This document shows positions 23,164 to 29,752 of a stretch of DNA of 29,752 bases, piece after piece; the stretch's first letter is position 1, and every line of letters begins with the position of its first letter. This DNA is from UBA4719 sp035654835. GTDB taxonomy: Bacteria > Actinomycetota > Actinomycetes > Actinomycetales > Dermatophilaceae. Under the pieces are notes generated by a model that ran no database searches, had not been told where the DNA came from, and saw only the letters and a program-made list of their open reading frames with translations. Both the position numbers and the translations under genes were made by a program. The stretch spans positions 1 through 29,752 of the forward strand of contig DASRVZ010000074.1 in assembly GCA_035654835.1 (NCBI GenBank), written 5' to 3'.

Positions 23164-24121
23164 ATGGAGACGGCCGTCACCGTGAGCGGGCTCCGAAAAC
23201 GCTACGGCTCGACCGTGTCGGTGCAGGACGTCTCGTTCGAAGTGGCCGAGGGTGAGATCTTCGGCCTGCTCGGCCCGAACGGGTCGGGCAAGACCACCAC
23301 GGTGGAGTGCCTTCAGGGCCTGCGGCGCCCGGACGAGGGCACGCTCAGTGTGTTCGGCTTCGATCCGCGCACAGAGCCCGCGCAGGTGCGGCGGGTCGTG
23401 GGCAGCCAGCTGCAGGACTCCGCTCTTCCCGAGCGACTCAAGGTCTGGGCGGCGCTCCGGCTGTTCTCGGCGATCAGTCCGGGGGCCACCGTGGGAGCGT
23501 CTGTTGGATGAGTGGGGGCTGACCGGCCGGCGGAACACGGCCTTCGGTGACCTGTCGGGCGGGCAGCGCCAGCGGCTGTTCGTCGCCCTCGCCCTGATCT
23601 CCGAACCTCGCCTCGTGGTCTTGGACGAGATGACCACCGGTCTTGATCCTGCCGCACGCCGGGTGGCCTGGGACCTTGTGGCCGCAGTCCGAGAGCGGGG
23701 AACCACCGTCATCCTGGTGACCCACTTCATGGATGAGGCGCAGCGTCTATGTGATCGCCTCGCGGTCTTGCTTGACGGACTCGTCGTCGCGCGCGGCACC
23801 ACGACGGAACTCATCGCATCCCAGCATCGCTCGAGTGTCGTGCGGTTCACTCCACCGGCAAGGGCAGACCTCGGCTTCCTCAACCGGGTGGCCGGCGTCA
23901 AGGAGGTCGCCCCCGAGCACGGGGGCGAGATCACCATCGTCGGCGACGGGCCGCTGCTCGCACGCGTCGCCCACGCGCTGGTCGACCGAGGCATAGAACC
24001 AGAGAGTCTTCGAGTCGAGCTGCCCTTCCCTACAACATCGACCGAGACGCGCCTTTCCTCGTTTCACCCAGTCAAAGGATGGTGCTCCACGGAAAGATGG
24101 CTAGACAGACAAGGCTCATGA
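23164..24121 (+). pseudogene. ABC transporter ATPase (DrrA-like), frameshifted
   Basis: The first part (23164-23511) has METAVTVSGLRKRYGSTVSVQD, Walker A in LLGPNGSGKTTTVECLQGL and the Q-loop. It then runs to a stop just after a G5 tract (23481-23485). In the next frame the gene continues with WERLLDEWGL, the signature LSGGQRQRLFVALAL, Walker B VVLDEMTTGLDP and the switch His in VTHFMDEAQ. Removing one G restores a continuous protein, so a one-base insertion (or sequencing error) is likely. The usual C-terminal EDVFLALTG is also missing: after ESLRVELP (about 24020) the sequence no longer fits the family. No permease gene follows. It is probably a decaying drug- or lipid-export ATPase. Confidence 0.8.
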
Positions 24122-24274
24122 CAACTGGAGCAAGGAGAGTGAGTGTCTGATCGCGACTGCGCTCACGGGGCGGAAGACTGTGGACACCGCTTGCGACTGC
24201 CTGAAGGAAAGGCCAACAGCCAGCAACGCCCCTACCGCGAAGACGATCATCTGGGCGCGTTCCGTTGGTGTCAT
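24116..24274 (-). CDS. Possible 52-aa single-helix membrane protein
   Basis: An ATG frame at 24274 encodes 52 residues with one hydrophobic segment (MIVFAVGALLAVGLSF) after a short polar start, MTPTERAQ. It overlaps the end of the broken ABC gene by six bases on the other strand. The ribosome binding site is weak and I recognise no family. It may be a chance frame. The next 230 bases (24275-24507) hold only the hairpin at 24451-24490. Confidence 0.25.
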   Translation of the reverse strand: MTPTERAQMIVFAVGALLAVGLSFRQSQAVSTVFRPVSAVAIRHSLSLLQLS

Positions 24275-24450
24275 GCGGCCATCATGGACTCAAGGTGATC
24301 GTGGCCAAATGGCGGTCGTCGTCTGACGAGCGCTCATCGGGAGGAGCGCGCCCAACGGCGGCATAGCGGACGTTAGGGCGCCGCACGCCGGTGGGTGCTT
24401 GGTCGGTAAGGGGAGCTTCAAGGCTTGACGGAGCTGACTCATTGCAGCGC

Positions 24451-24490
24451 CCGTCTGCCACCCGCTGGGGGCCCAGCGGGTCGCAGACGG
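24451..24490 (-). terminator. Terminator hairpin of the secreted repeat protein
   Basis: A nearly perfect inverted repeat of 19 bases per arm with one mismatch and a minimal loop lies 17 bases after the stop of the gene at 24508. Its strength and place fit a terminator, though there is no U tail. Confidence 0.75.
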
Positions 24491-24507
24491 ACATGGTGTG
24501 AAAGAGG

Positions 24508-25362
24508 TCAGATCAGTGATGCGCACTGACCGATCGCGTTGCGGCCGACGACGTTTACATCGCCGGGGACGAAGCCTCCGGACACACCCGGGGTCAGCCC
24601 CATGCAGGTGAGGTTCCGCCCGATCGTGTTGCGAACGATGTAGACGCCGGGGGCACCCGGGTGCTCGTCGATCACGGCGATGTCGGTCAGCGTCGCGTTC
24701 CTGCCGATTCTGTTGAAGAGCACGCCGAGCCACGCGGCCGTCTGCCCGCTCACCTTGAGATTGCCGCCGATCGTGTTGTTCTTGATCGACCAAGGAATGC
24801 TGCCGCCTCCTCCGGTCAGCATGACGTTCCTCTTGACCGTGATTCCGTTCAGCAGAACGGTATCCGCGTCGGTGGCCGTGACGTTTCCGTTGACGGTGAT
24901 GGTGGAGTGCCCACCCGGCTCAACGGCGCACTCATGTCCCGAGTTGCCGGTGTACGAGGGCGGCTGGCAGCCCAGGCCGAGGAGCGAGCCCGCAGCCGCC
25001 GTGACGTTGCGTCCGACGGTGATCGTCGACGGCGCGCTTTGCGCGTCGAGCACGGCACCGGCCCGGACGTTCACGTTCCCGACCACCCTGATCACAGCAT
25101 AGGCCGGTACATCGCAGAAGCCCGTGACCGTGATGCTGGCGTACCTGCCTGATGGGATGTCACCACCGGTGCACGTGTACCCCATCGCTCGGGTGCTCTC
25201 CCGCTCGGCTCGGTCATGGTGGCTTTGCGTATTGGACCCGGCAGCCATCGCCGGTCCAGTTGAGAGCGCAAGCGCTGCCGCAACGGCGAGGGATCCCAGA
25301 ATCCTGAGGCGTATTACCTTCTCCATGAGCACTGGCCCTCCCTCTCGCACCACTCGTTTCAT
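24508..25362 (-). CDS. Secreted repeat protein, probable beta-helix
   Basis: The 284-aa protein has a signal peptide (RILGSLAVAAALALSTGPAMA). The mature part is made of irregular repeats such as ITVTGFCDVPAY, IRVVGNVNVRAGAVLD, ITVGRNVTAAAGSLL, ITVNGNVTATDADTVL, NTIGGNLKVSGQ, NRIGRNATLTD and NTIGRNLTCMG. Alternating hydrophobic and small residues in rungs of about 20-25 suggest a right-handed beta-solenoid. Six or so cysteines could form disulfides. No enzyme motif was seen. The ATG at 25362 has AGGAAGG; a second ATG at 25326 has GGGAGGG and gives a more compact signal peptide. An iron-box-like operator lies 55 bases upstream, so expression may rise when iron is scarce. Confidence 0.75.
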   Translation of the reverse strand: MKRVVREGGPVLMEKVIRLRILGSLAVAAALALSTGPAMAAGSNTQSHHDRAERESTRAMGYTCTGGDIPSGRYASITVTGFCDVPAYAVIRVVGNVNVRAGAVLDAQSAPSTITVGRNVTAAAGSLLGLGCQPPSYTGNSGHECAVEPGGHSTITVNGNVTATDADTVLLNGITVKRNVMLTGGGGSIPWSIKNNTIGGNLKVSGQTAAWLGVLFNRIGRNATLTDIAVIDEHPGAPGVYIVRNTIGRNLTCMGLTPGVSGGFVPGDVNVVGRNAIGQCASLI

Positions 25363-25416
25363 CGTTCCTTCCTCTCTGCAAAGGATGAGGCCTCCGCCGG
25401 ACGGCCGAGGCCGAAC

Positions 25417-25435
25417 GCAGGTTAGGTTAACCTTT
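25417..25435 (-). promoter_or_regulatory. DtxR/IdeR-like iron box
   Basis: GCAGGTTAGGTTAACCTTT agrees with the consensus TWAGGTTAGSCTAACCTWA at 15 of 19 positions, including 14 of the central 15. It lies 55 bases upstream of the ATG at 25362 of the secreted repeat protein. In actinobacteria DtxR/IdeR bound to iron represses from such sites. Regulation is inferred from the match and position only. Confidence 0.6.
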
Positions 25436-25444
25436 GTTCATCGA

Positions 25445-25778
25445 CCGCAACAGGACCAAAATGCGTAGATCAACCGGTCGTCCTCGACAGCGTCGTCATC
25501 CGTGCTCTGGAGATGCAAACCCGGGTCCACCAGAATCACGATCCCTCACACTTCGGGCACCTTGACGCATCACGTCGTTCTGCTCAAGGAATGCGTGGTC
25601 AAGGTCGCCGCCGAGGCCGTCTTCGGTCCAACGCGTCGAGGGCCCAACACTGGACGCCGCGACTGCCGCCACGGGTGGCTAAGCGACGCCCGCACATCGG
25701 TGAGAGGTCGAATCCAGCCGTCAGTTGGGCGCACGGAGGCGACCGGCGGGGAGGGTATGCAGGAGCCAGCAATCGGCT
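25445..25778. other. Gene-free stretch near the right end of the element
   Basis: These 334 bases show several overlapping frames but none with a start, ribosome binding site and protein character that I can support. A plus-strand frame of 108 codons (25502-25828) runs into the inverted repeat and is judged a chance frame. Confidence 0.4.
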
Positions 25779-25815
25779 CGATTTACCCACAGTCGTCTCA
25801 TCTTGTTGCCGCACT
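25779..25815 (-). repeat. Terminal inverted repeat, right
   Basis: These 37 bases are the inverse of 20594-20630 (34 of 37). The outer two bases overlap the right direct repeat and the miaA stop region. Seen from miaA, the repeat begins immediately after the stop codon. Confidence 0.8.
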
Positions 25816-25839
25816 CACGCCGAGCTGATGACGTCGAGC
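25814..25839. repeat. Direct repeat, right copy (miaA 3' end)
   Basis: These 26 bases are the actual 3' end of miaA (LDVISSA and stop on the minus strand) and repeat 20566-20591 with one difference. The difference changes GTC to GTG, which keeps the Val codon. Confidence 0.85.
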
Positions 25840-26714
25840 GCGTGGTCGACCAGTCGCGGGTCGTCATGGTCGAGCCAGTGGATCCGCGGGTCGGGCCTGA
25901 ACCACGACTCCTGGCGTCGGGCGAACTTGCGGGTCGCGGTGATCGTCTCCTCGATGGCTTGCTCAGCGCTCGCGAGACCGTCGAGGTGTGCCAGGGCCTC
26001 GCGGTAGCCGAGTGCTTTGGCCGCCGTCCGGCCCTCGCGTAGACCGGCCGCATCCAGCCGCTTCACCTCGTCGAGCAGGCCGGCAGCCCACATCTGGTGG
26101 ACCCGGGTCGCAATGCGGCCATCGAGCTCCGGCCTCGGGACCCGGAGGCCGATGGCGATCGTGGGGAGCAGGTAGTCACGGGTTGGCATGGTGGCCGAGA
26201 ACGGCCGGCCGGTGATCTCGATGACCTCGATGGCCCGAACGACCCGCCGGTCATTGTTGGGCTGGATGGTATGTGCCGCAACGGGATCCAAGTGCCTGAG
26301 TCGCGCGAACATGACCTCGATGCCCACCTGCTCGAGCTCATCCCGCAGACGACGTCGCACCGTTGGATCAGTGGGCGGAATCTCCAGGCGGTCGAGGACG
26401 GCGCGGACATACAGCCCGGATCCACCGGCCAGGATCGGCTGGTGCCCGCGTGCCCGGACACCGGCAAGGTCCAGCCTGGCCTCTCGCTGGTATGCCGCGA
26501 CGCTGGCTTCCTCGCGAACGTCCAGCACGTCGAGCTGATGGTGGGCGATCCCCCGGCGTTCCTCGAACGGGACCTTGGCGGTGCCGATGTCCATGCCGCG
26601 ATAGAGCTGCATGGCATCGGCATTGATGATCTCGCCGTCGAGTCGCTGCGCAAGCTCGAGAGCAAGATCTGACTTGCCAGTGGCGGTTGGCCCCACGACC
26701 GCGATGACTGACAC
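25815..26714 (-). CDS. miaA: tRNA dimethylallyltransferase
   Basis: The 299-aa enzyme adds the dimethylallyl group to A37 of tRNAs that read UNN codons. The P-loop GPTATGKSDLALELA is at residues 8-15, followed by INADAMQLYRGMDIGTAKV (the conserved D-x-x-Q-x-Y-R) and AGGSGLYVRAVLDRLE. Length and ends are normal. The start is GTG. MiaB, encoded two genes upstream, performs the next modification step. The 3' end of this gene is the duplicated 26 bp, so the present tail may have been supplied by the inserted element. Confidence 0.96.
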   Translation of the reverse strand: MSVIAVVGPTATGKSDLALELAQRLDGEIINADAMQLYRGMDIGTAKVPFEERRGIAHHQLDVLDVREEASVAAYQREARLDLAGVRARGHQPILAGGSGLYVRAVLDRLEIPPTDPTVRRRLRDELEQVGIEVMFARLRHLDPVAAHTIQPNNDRRVVRAIEVIEITGRPFSATMPTRDYLLPTIAIGLRVPRPELDGRIATRVHQMWAAGLLDEVKRLDAAGLREGRTAAKALGYREALAHLDGLASAEQAIEETITATRKFARRQESWFRPDPRIHWLDHDDPRLVDHALDVISSA

Positions 26715-26767
26715 GCGGGCAGTCTTCCAGATGCGCCGTGGCGACAGGTCGGGCTTGAGCCATGCAG

Positions 26768-27628
26768 TCAGTTGAACGGCTCAACGGTCGGGTCAGTGGT
26801 CATGCTCCGTGCCCCGGGCTCCGGGCTCCGACGCCAGGCCGCCACAGCCCAGCCGACGCCGTACGGCGCACCCCTCCAGGCCAGCTCACCGATCCAGTCG
26901 CCGTCCGCGGCGGCGAGCAGCACCGGCCACACCTGAGGCAAGGTGGCATCCAGCTCACGACCGAGGTCGGCGTCGATCTGGGCCAGTTGCGCGCTCTGCC
27001 CCGACGCCAGAGCGGCACAGACTGCCTCTTCGTACGCCGGCGCCCGTGAGTCCTCGGCCCGCGGGGCCTTGGGCCCGTGACAGGTTGCGCCATCGGCCAC
27101 CAGGATCAAGCCGATCCGTGTGCCATGGCCACGCAGTTGTTCACCAAGGGCGGTCGCATCGGAGCCACTGGTCGTGATCCACCGCGCAGATGCCCACAGC
27201 ACGGCGTGCTCGGGGTGCGCGGCGACGTCGCGGCTCGCCAGATGTCGGGCGACCATCAACGGTGTCGGTAGCGCTCGGTCGCCGGTGGCTTTCGGATGAC
27301 CCTGATCGCCCTGATCGCCGACGACCAGAGCCGGAACCACGACGTCGCGCCCGAAGCTGACGAAAGACACGGGTCCGGCGGCGTCGAACTCCCCCGGCTG
27401 GCCTGCGCCGACGATCACCAGCTGTACTGAGGCACCATCGGCCGAATCGGTACCTGAAGTCGACGAATCAGCCGACGAATCGGCTGACGCCGCAACGAGA
27501 TCTGACACCGCACGCGAGACAACAGAGTCCGCGGCAACACGCAGGTCGTTGAGCTCGTGAGCGGCCGAGCCCATCAGTTCGGCGACGAAAGCTGGGGGGC
27601 CAGGAACGATGGCAGCGGTGACGAGCAT
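26768..27628 (-). CDS. LigB-like (class III extradiol dioxygenase fold) protein
   Basis: The 286-aa protein starts MLVTAAIVPGPPAFVAELMG, as do actinobacterial proteins encoded between miaB and miaA (for example the Rv2728c position in Mycobacterium tuberculosis). They are annotated as resembling the class III extradiol ring-cleavage dioxygenase subunit. Further family-like parts are SFVSFGRDVVVPALVVGD, RIGLILVADGATCHGP and a C-terminal GDWIGELAWRGAPYGVGW. Typical metal-binding His pairs are not evident, so enzyme activity is doubtful. A Ser/Asp-rich insertion (SADSSADSSTSGTDSADG) near residue 50 is low-complexity. It follows miaB by 15 bases and is probably co-transcribed with it. Confidence 0.75.
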   Translation of the reverse strand: MLVTAAIVPGPPAFVAELMGSAAHELNDLRVAADSVVSRAVSDLVAASADSSADSSTSGTDSADGASVQLVIVGAGQPGEFDAAGPVSFVSFGRDVVVPALVVGDQGDQGHPKATGDRALPTPLMVARHLASRDVAAHPEHAVLWASARWITTSGSDATALGEQLRGHGTRIGLILVADGATCHGPKAPRAEDSRAPAYEEAVCAALASGQSAQLAQIDADLGRELDATLPQVWPVLLAAADGDWIGELAWRGAPYGVGWAVAAWRRSPEPGARSMTTDPTVEPFN

Positions 27629-27643
27629 GGTGCGAGCCGCCCG

Positions 27644-29143
27644 TCAGCGACAGGTCGCTGCGAGCACGGGGGCGGCCAGCGGCCGTCCGATGGACGGCAT
27701 ACCGAGGGTGACCGCGGGACGGCCTGAGCCGGGCGTGTCCTGCAGCGCCGCCCATGCGTCACCGCCTGCGGTACGGCGAACCGTGAACAGACCGCCTTGC
27801 ACACCGGAGTCGGCAACCAGGTGATGCGGCGCGGCACGGGTCACGACCACCTCAACGACATCACCTGGGCGCGGCGCCTCGGCCCCCTCGGGAACCGACA
27901 AGTGCACGAGCCGGTTGTCGCGCGCTCGCCCGGACAACCGGGCAGTCGCTGCGTCCTTGCGGCCTTCGCCGTTGGCCACGAGCACCTCGACCGTGCAGCC
28001 CTCGAGCTTGCGGTTCTCTGCCCAGGAGATGTCCTCCTGGACCGCGAGCAGACGCTCATAGCGTTCTTGCACAACGGCTTTGGGGATCTGGTAGGGCATC
28101 GTCGCGGCCGGGGTGCCCGGGCGGATGGAATACTGGAATGTGAAGGCGCCGGCGAAGCGCGACGCCCGCACCACGTCCAGCGTGCCCTGGAAGTCCGCTT
28201 CGGTCTCACCGGGAAAGCCGACGATGAGGTCAGTCGTGATCGCAGCGTCGGGAATGTGCTCGCGGACCGTGTCGAGGATGCCGAGGTACCTGGCGCTGCG
28301 ATAGGACCGACGCATTTCCTTGAGCACACGGTCGGAGCCTGACTGCAGCGGCATGTGCAGACTCGGCATGACGTTCGGCGTCTCGGCCATCGCGAGGATG
28401 ACGTCGTCGGTGAAGGCAGCCGGGTGCGGGCTGGTGAAGCGCACGCGCTCAAGTCCGGTGATCTGCCCACACGCGCGCAGCAGCTTGCCGAACGCCAGCT
28501 TGTCGCCGAACTCCACGCCGTAGGTGTTGACGTTCTGGCCGAGCAGGGTGACCTCGATGACGCCTTCAGCCACCAGGGCTTCGACCTCAGCGAGGATGTC
28601 GCCGGGGCTGCGGTCCATCTCCTTGCCCCGAAGGGACGGGACGATGCAGAACGTGCAGGTGTTGTTGCAGCCGACCGAGATGGACACCCACGCGCTGTAT
28701 GCCGAGTCACGTCGGGTGGGCAGCGTGGAAGGGAAGACGTCGAGGCTCTCGAGGATCTCGACCTCAGCCTGTTTGTTGTGGCGGGCACGATCCAGCAGCG
28801 CCGGGAGGGAACCGATGTTGTGGGTGCCGAACACCACGTCCACCCAGGGCGCTTTGCGCACGATCGTGTCGCGGTCCTTCTGGGCCAGGCAACCGCCGAC
28901 GGCGATCTGAATGTCCGGGTTCTTGATCTTGGCCGGGCGAAGCTGACCGAGGTTGCCGTACAGCTTGTTGTCGGCGTTCTCCCTGACTGCACAGGTATTG
29001 AACACGACGACGTCCGCGGTCTCCGGTGGATCGGGGACGCCCGCGATGTCGACATAGCCAGCAGACTCCAGCAGCCCGGAAAGCCGTTCGGAGTCGTGGA
29101 CATTCATCTGACACCCGTAGGTGCGCACCTGATAGGTCTTCAT
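27644..29143 (-). CDS. miaB: tRNA-2-methylthio-N6-dimethylallyladenosine synthase
   Basis: The enzyme of about 499 aa is a radical-SAM methylthiotransferase acting on i6A37 made by MiaA. The N-terminal MTTase domain has the three cluster cysteines in TYGCQMN, FNTCAVREN and GGCLAQ. The radical SAM motif is CNNTCTFCIVPSLRG, and the C-terminal TRAM domain includes LEGCTVEVLVANGEGRKD and DVVEVVVTRA. The frame is open to a GTG at 29179. MKTYQVRTYGCQ at 29143 matches the usual start and is preferred. The last 60 residues after TRAM (GVQGGLFTVRRTAGGDAW...) are an actinobacterial-style extension. Confidence 0.95.
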   Translation of the reverse strand: MKTYQVRTYGCQMNVHDSERLSGLLESAGYVDIAGVPDPPETADVVVFNTCAVRENADNKLYGNLGQLRPAKIKNPDIQIAVGGCLAQKDRDTIVRKAPWVDVVFGTHNIGSLPALLDRARHNKQAEVEILESLDVFPSTLPTRRDSAYSAWVSISVGCNNTCTFCIVPSLRGKEMDRSPGDILAEVEALVAEGVIEVTLLGQNVNTYGVEFGDKLAFGKLLRACGQITGLERVRFTSPHPAAFTDDVILAMAETPNVMPSLHMPLQSGSDRVLKEMRRSYRSARYLGILDTVREHIPDAAITTDLIVGFPGETEADFQGTLDVVRASRFAGAFTFQYSIRPGTPAATMPYQIPKAVVQERYERLLAVQEDISWAENRKLEGCTVEVLVANGEGRKDAATARLSGRARDNRLVHLSVPEGAEAPRPGDVVEVVVTRAAPHHLVADSGVQGGLFTVRRTAGGDAWAALQDTPGSGRPAVTLGMPSIGRPLAAPVLAATCR

Positions 29144-29288
29144 CGCATCGACCAGCGTACGTGCCCGTCGGTCAGCCACGCGCGACCAGTCAGCGCCAAC
29201 ACTCCTGATCTCGTCATTCCGTGTCTGGTGCCACGCTGCGGGCCCCCGCTATCGGGCCACGGGGTATCCAACCCATGGACGGGGTCCG

Positions 29289-29627
29289 ATGATGATGCGC
29301 CGACTTTCCCTGATATTCGTCCTTGTCGCGGCGCTGGCGGGGTGCTCCTCCGGATCGAGCAACGTGGCCACCTGGACGAAATCGACGTCCCCCACGGCAG
29401 CGATCCCGACGTCGGCGCCGGCGCCCGCCACCATTGCTCCAACGTCAGCCCCACCGGCCGCGGACTCCGCCGGCGGCGAGGCGACCAGTTTCTGCGATGC
29501 GTTCAAGGAGCTGCAGGAGGCGACGACCGCCAACGACCCGGCAGCACTCGCTGCCGCGGTCCAGGAGGCCGCTGCCCAGATGCGCAAGTGGGCGCCGCCC
29601 GACATCAAGGACGCAGCCGGAACCTAG
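29289..29627 (+). CDS. Small secreted lipoprotein of unknown function
   Basis: The 112-aa protein has a lipoprotein signal peptide ending in the lipobox LAGC, so Cys18 or its neighbour is probably lipidated and the protein sits on the outer face of the membrane. A Ser/Thr/Pro/Ala-rich linker (about residues 25-65) leads to a short helical part (TSFCDAFKELQEATTANDPAALAAAVQEAAAQMRKWAPPDI). Similar actinobacterial lipoproteins usually continue for further helices after the APP segment, so this one may be shortened, but no frameshift is obvious. It diverges from miaB. The remaining 125 bases of the window hold nothing recognised. Confidence 0.7.
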   Translation: MMMRRLSLIFVLVAALAGCSSGSSNVATWTKSTSPTAAIPTSAPAPATIAPTSAPPAADSAGGEATSFCDAFKELQEATTANDPAALAAAVQEAAAQMRKWAPPDIKDAAGT

Positions 29628-29752
29628 ACGGTATGTAGGTGCCCGTTCGTTGCGGGCCGGGACCTCACTCACACAGAGGATCGTGGGTTACCGAGCAGAG
29701 GTCCTGTTCGGCAGTGCCTACATGTGTGGGAGGCCCCGGTGTTTACCGAGCG

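Larger units (their letters stand above)
20566..25839. mobile_element. Putative integrated element between miaA and dapF
   Basis: The segment is bounded by 26-bp direct repeats that duplicate the miaA 3' end (20566-20591, 25814-25839). Just inside are 37-bp inverted repeats (20594-20630, 25779-25815; 34 of 37 identical). It separates genes that are normally adjacent in actinobacteria. Cargo: uridine-kinase-like protein, S66 peptidase, broken ABC ATPase and an iron-box-linked secreted protein, with long gene-poor stretches. No integrase or transposase was found, so it may depend on functions elsewhere, or it may be a remnant. Such a long direct repeat is unusual for a cut-and-paste transposon. 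Restoration of a gene end is more like site-specific integration. Confidence 0.65.

Noticed and set aside
25502..25828. Plus-strand frame at the right end of the element
   Set aside because: No ribosome binding site, no recognisable domain, and it runs through the inverted repeat; its end resembles the frame at the left end only because of that repeat.
29628..29752. Short repeats such as TTACCGAGC near the window end
   Set aside because: The matches are short and imperfect and the sequence is cut by the window edge, so nothing can be supported.

Overview
The window is high-GC bacterial chromosome with the character of an actinobacterium, probably a member of Micrococcales such as the Intrasporangiaceae/Dermatophilaceae. 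That placement is inference from strong GC3 bias, the gene order, LAXTG-type (sortase E) surface proteins, a DtxR/IdeR-like iron box and several promoters of the form TANNNT-N6-start. Almost all core genes lie on the minus strand. No rRNA, tRNA, CRISPR array, integrase or transposase was recognised.

Layout. 1-1983: a LysR regulator and an AEC-type permease on the plus strand. 2001-5358: comEA-comEC (DNA uptake). 5455-7870: two tandem, related, secreted proteins with LAFTG sorting signals, each with a matching terminator and a matching upstream region. The first is preceded by a translationally coupled 45-aa ORF that resembles the signal peptide of the other. 7923-9380: plsY and a degV/fakB-like gene, almost touching. 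9498-12561: leuS with a leader region holding a short Leu-Leu-Leu peptide ORF, an inverted repeat and a terminator. 12616-14951: a YhhN/TMEM86-like membrane protein, rpsT and holA. 15013-18893: a DinG-type helicase and hflX. 19022-20530: an RsmC-like methyltransferase converging on dapF. 25815-29143: miaA, a LigB-like protein and miaB. 29289-29627: a small lipoprotein.

The usual actinobacterial run miaB - LigB-like - miaA - dapF - hflX is broken between miaA and dapF by about 5.2 kb (20592-25813). Copies of a 26-bp sequence that is the 3' end of miaA lie on both sides (20566-20591 and 25814-25839). Just inside them are 37-bp inverted repeats (20594-20630 and 25779-25815). The cargo is a uridine-kinase-like P-loop protein, an MccF-like S66 peptidase, a frameshifted and C-terminally eroded ABC ATPase and a secreted repeat protein behind an iron box. 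This looks like a mobile or formerly mobile element that restored the miaA 3' end.

The most interesting points are the apparent leucine leader in front of leuS, the element at miaA, and the duplicated LAFTG modules with their coupled upstream ORFs.
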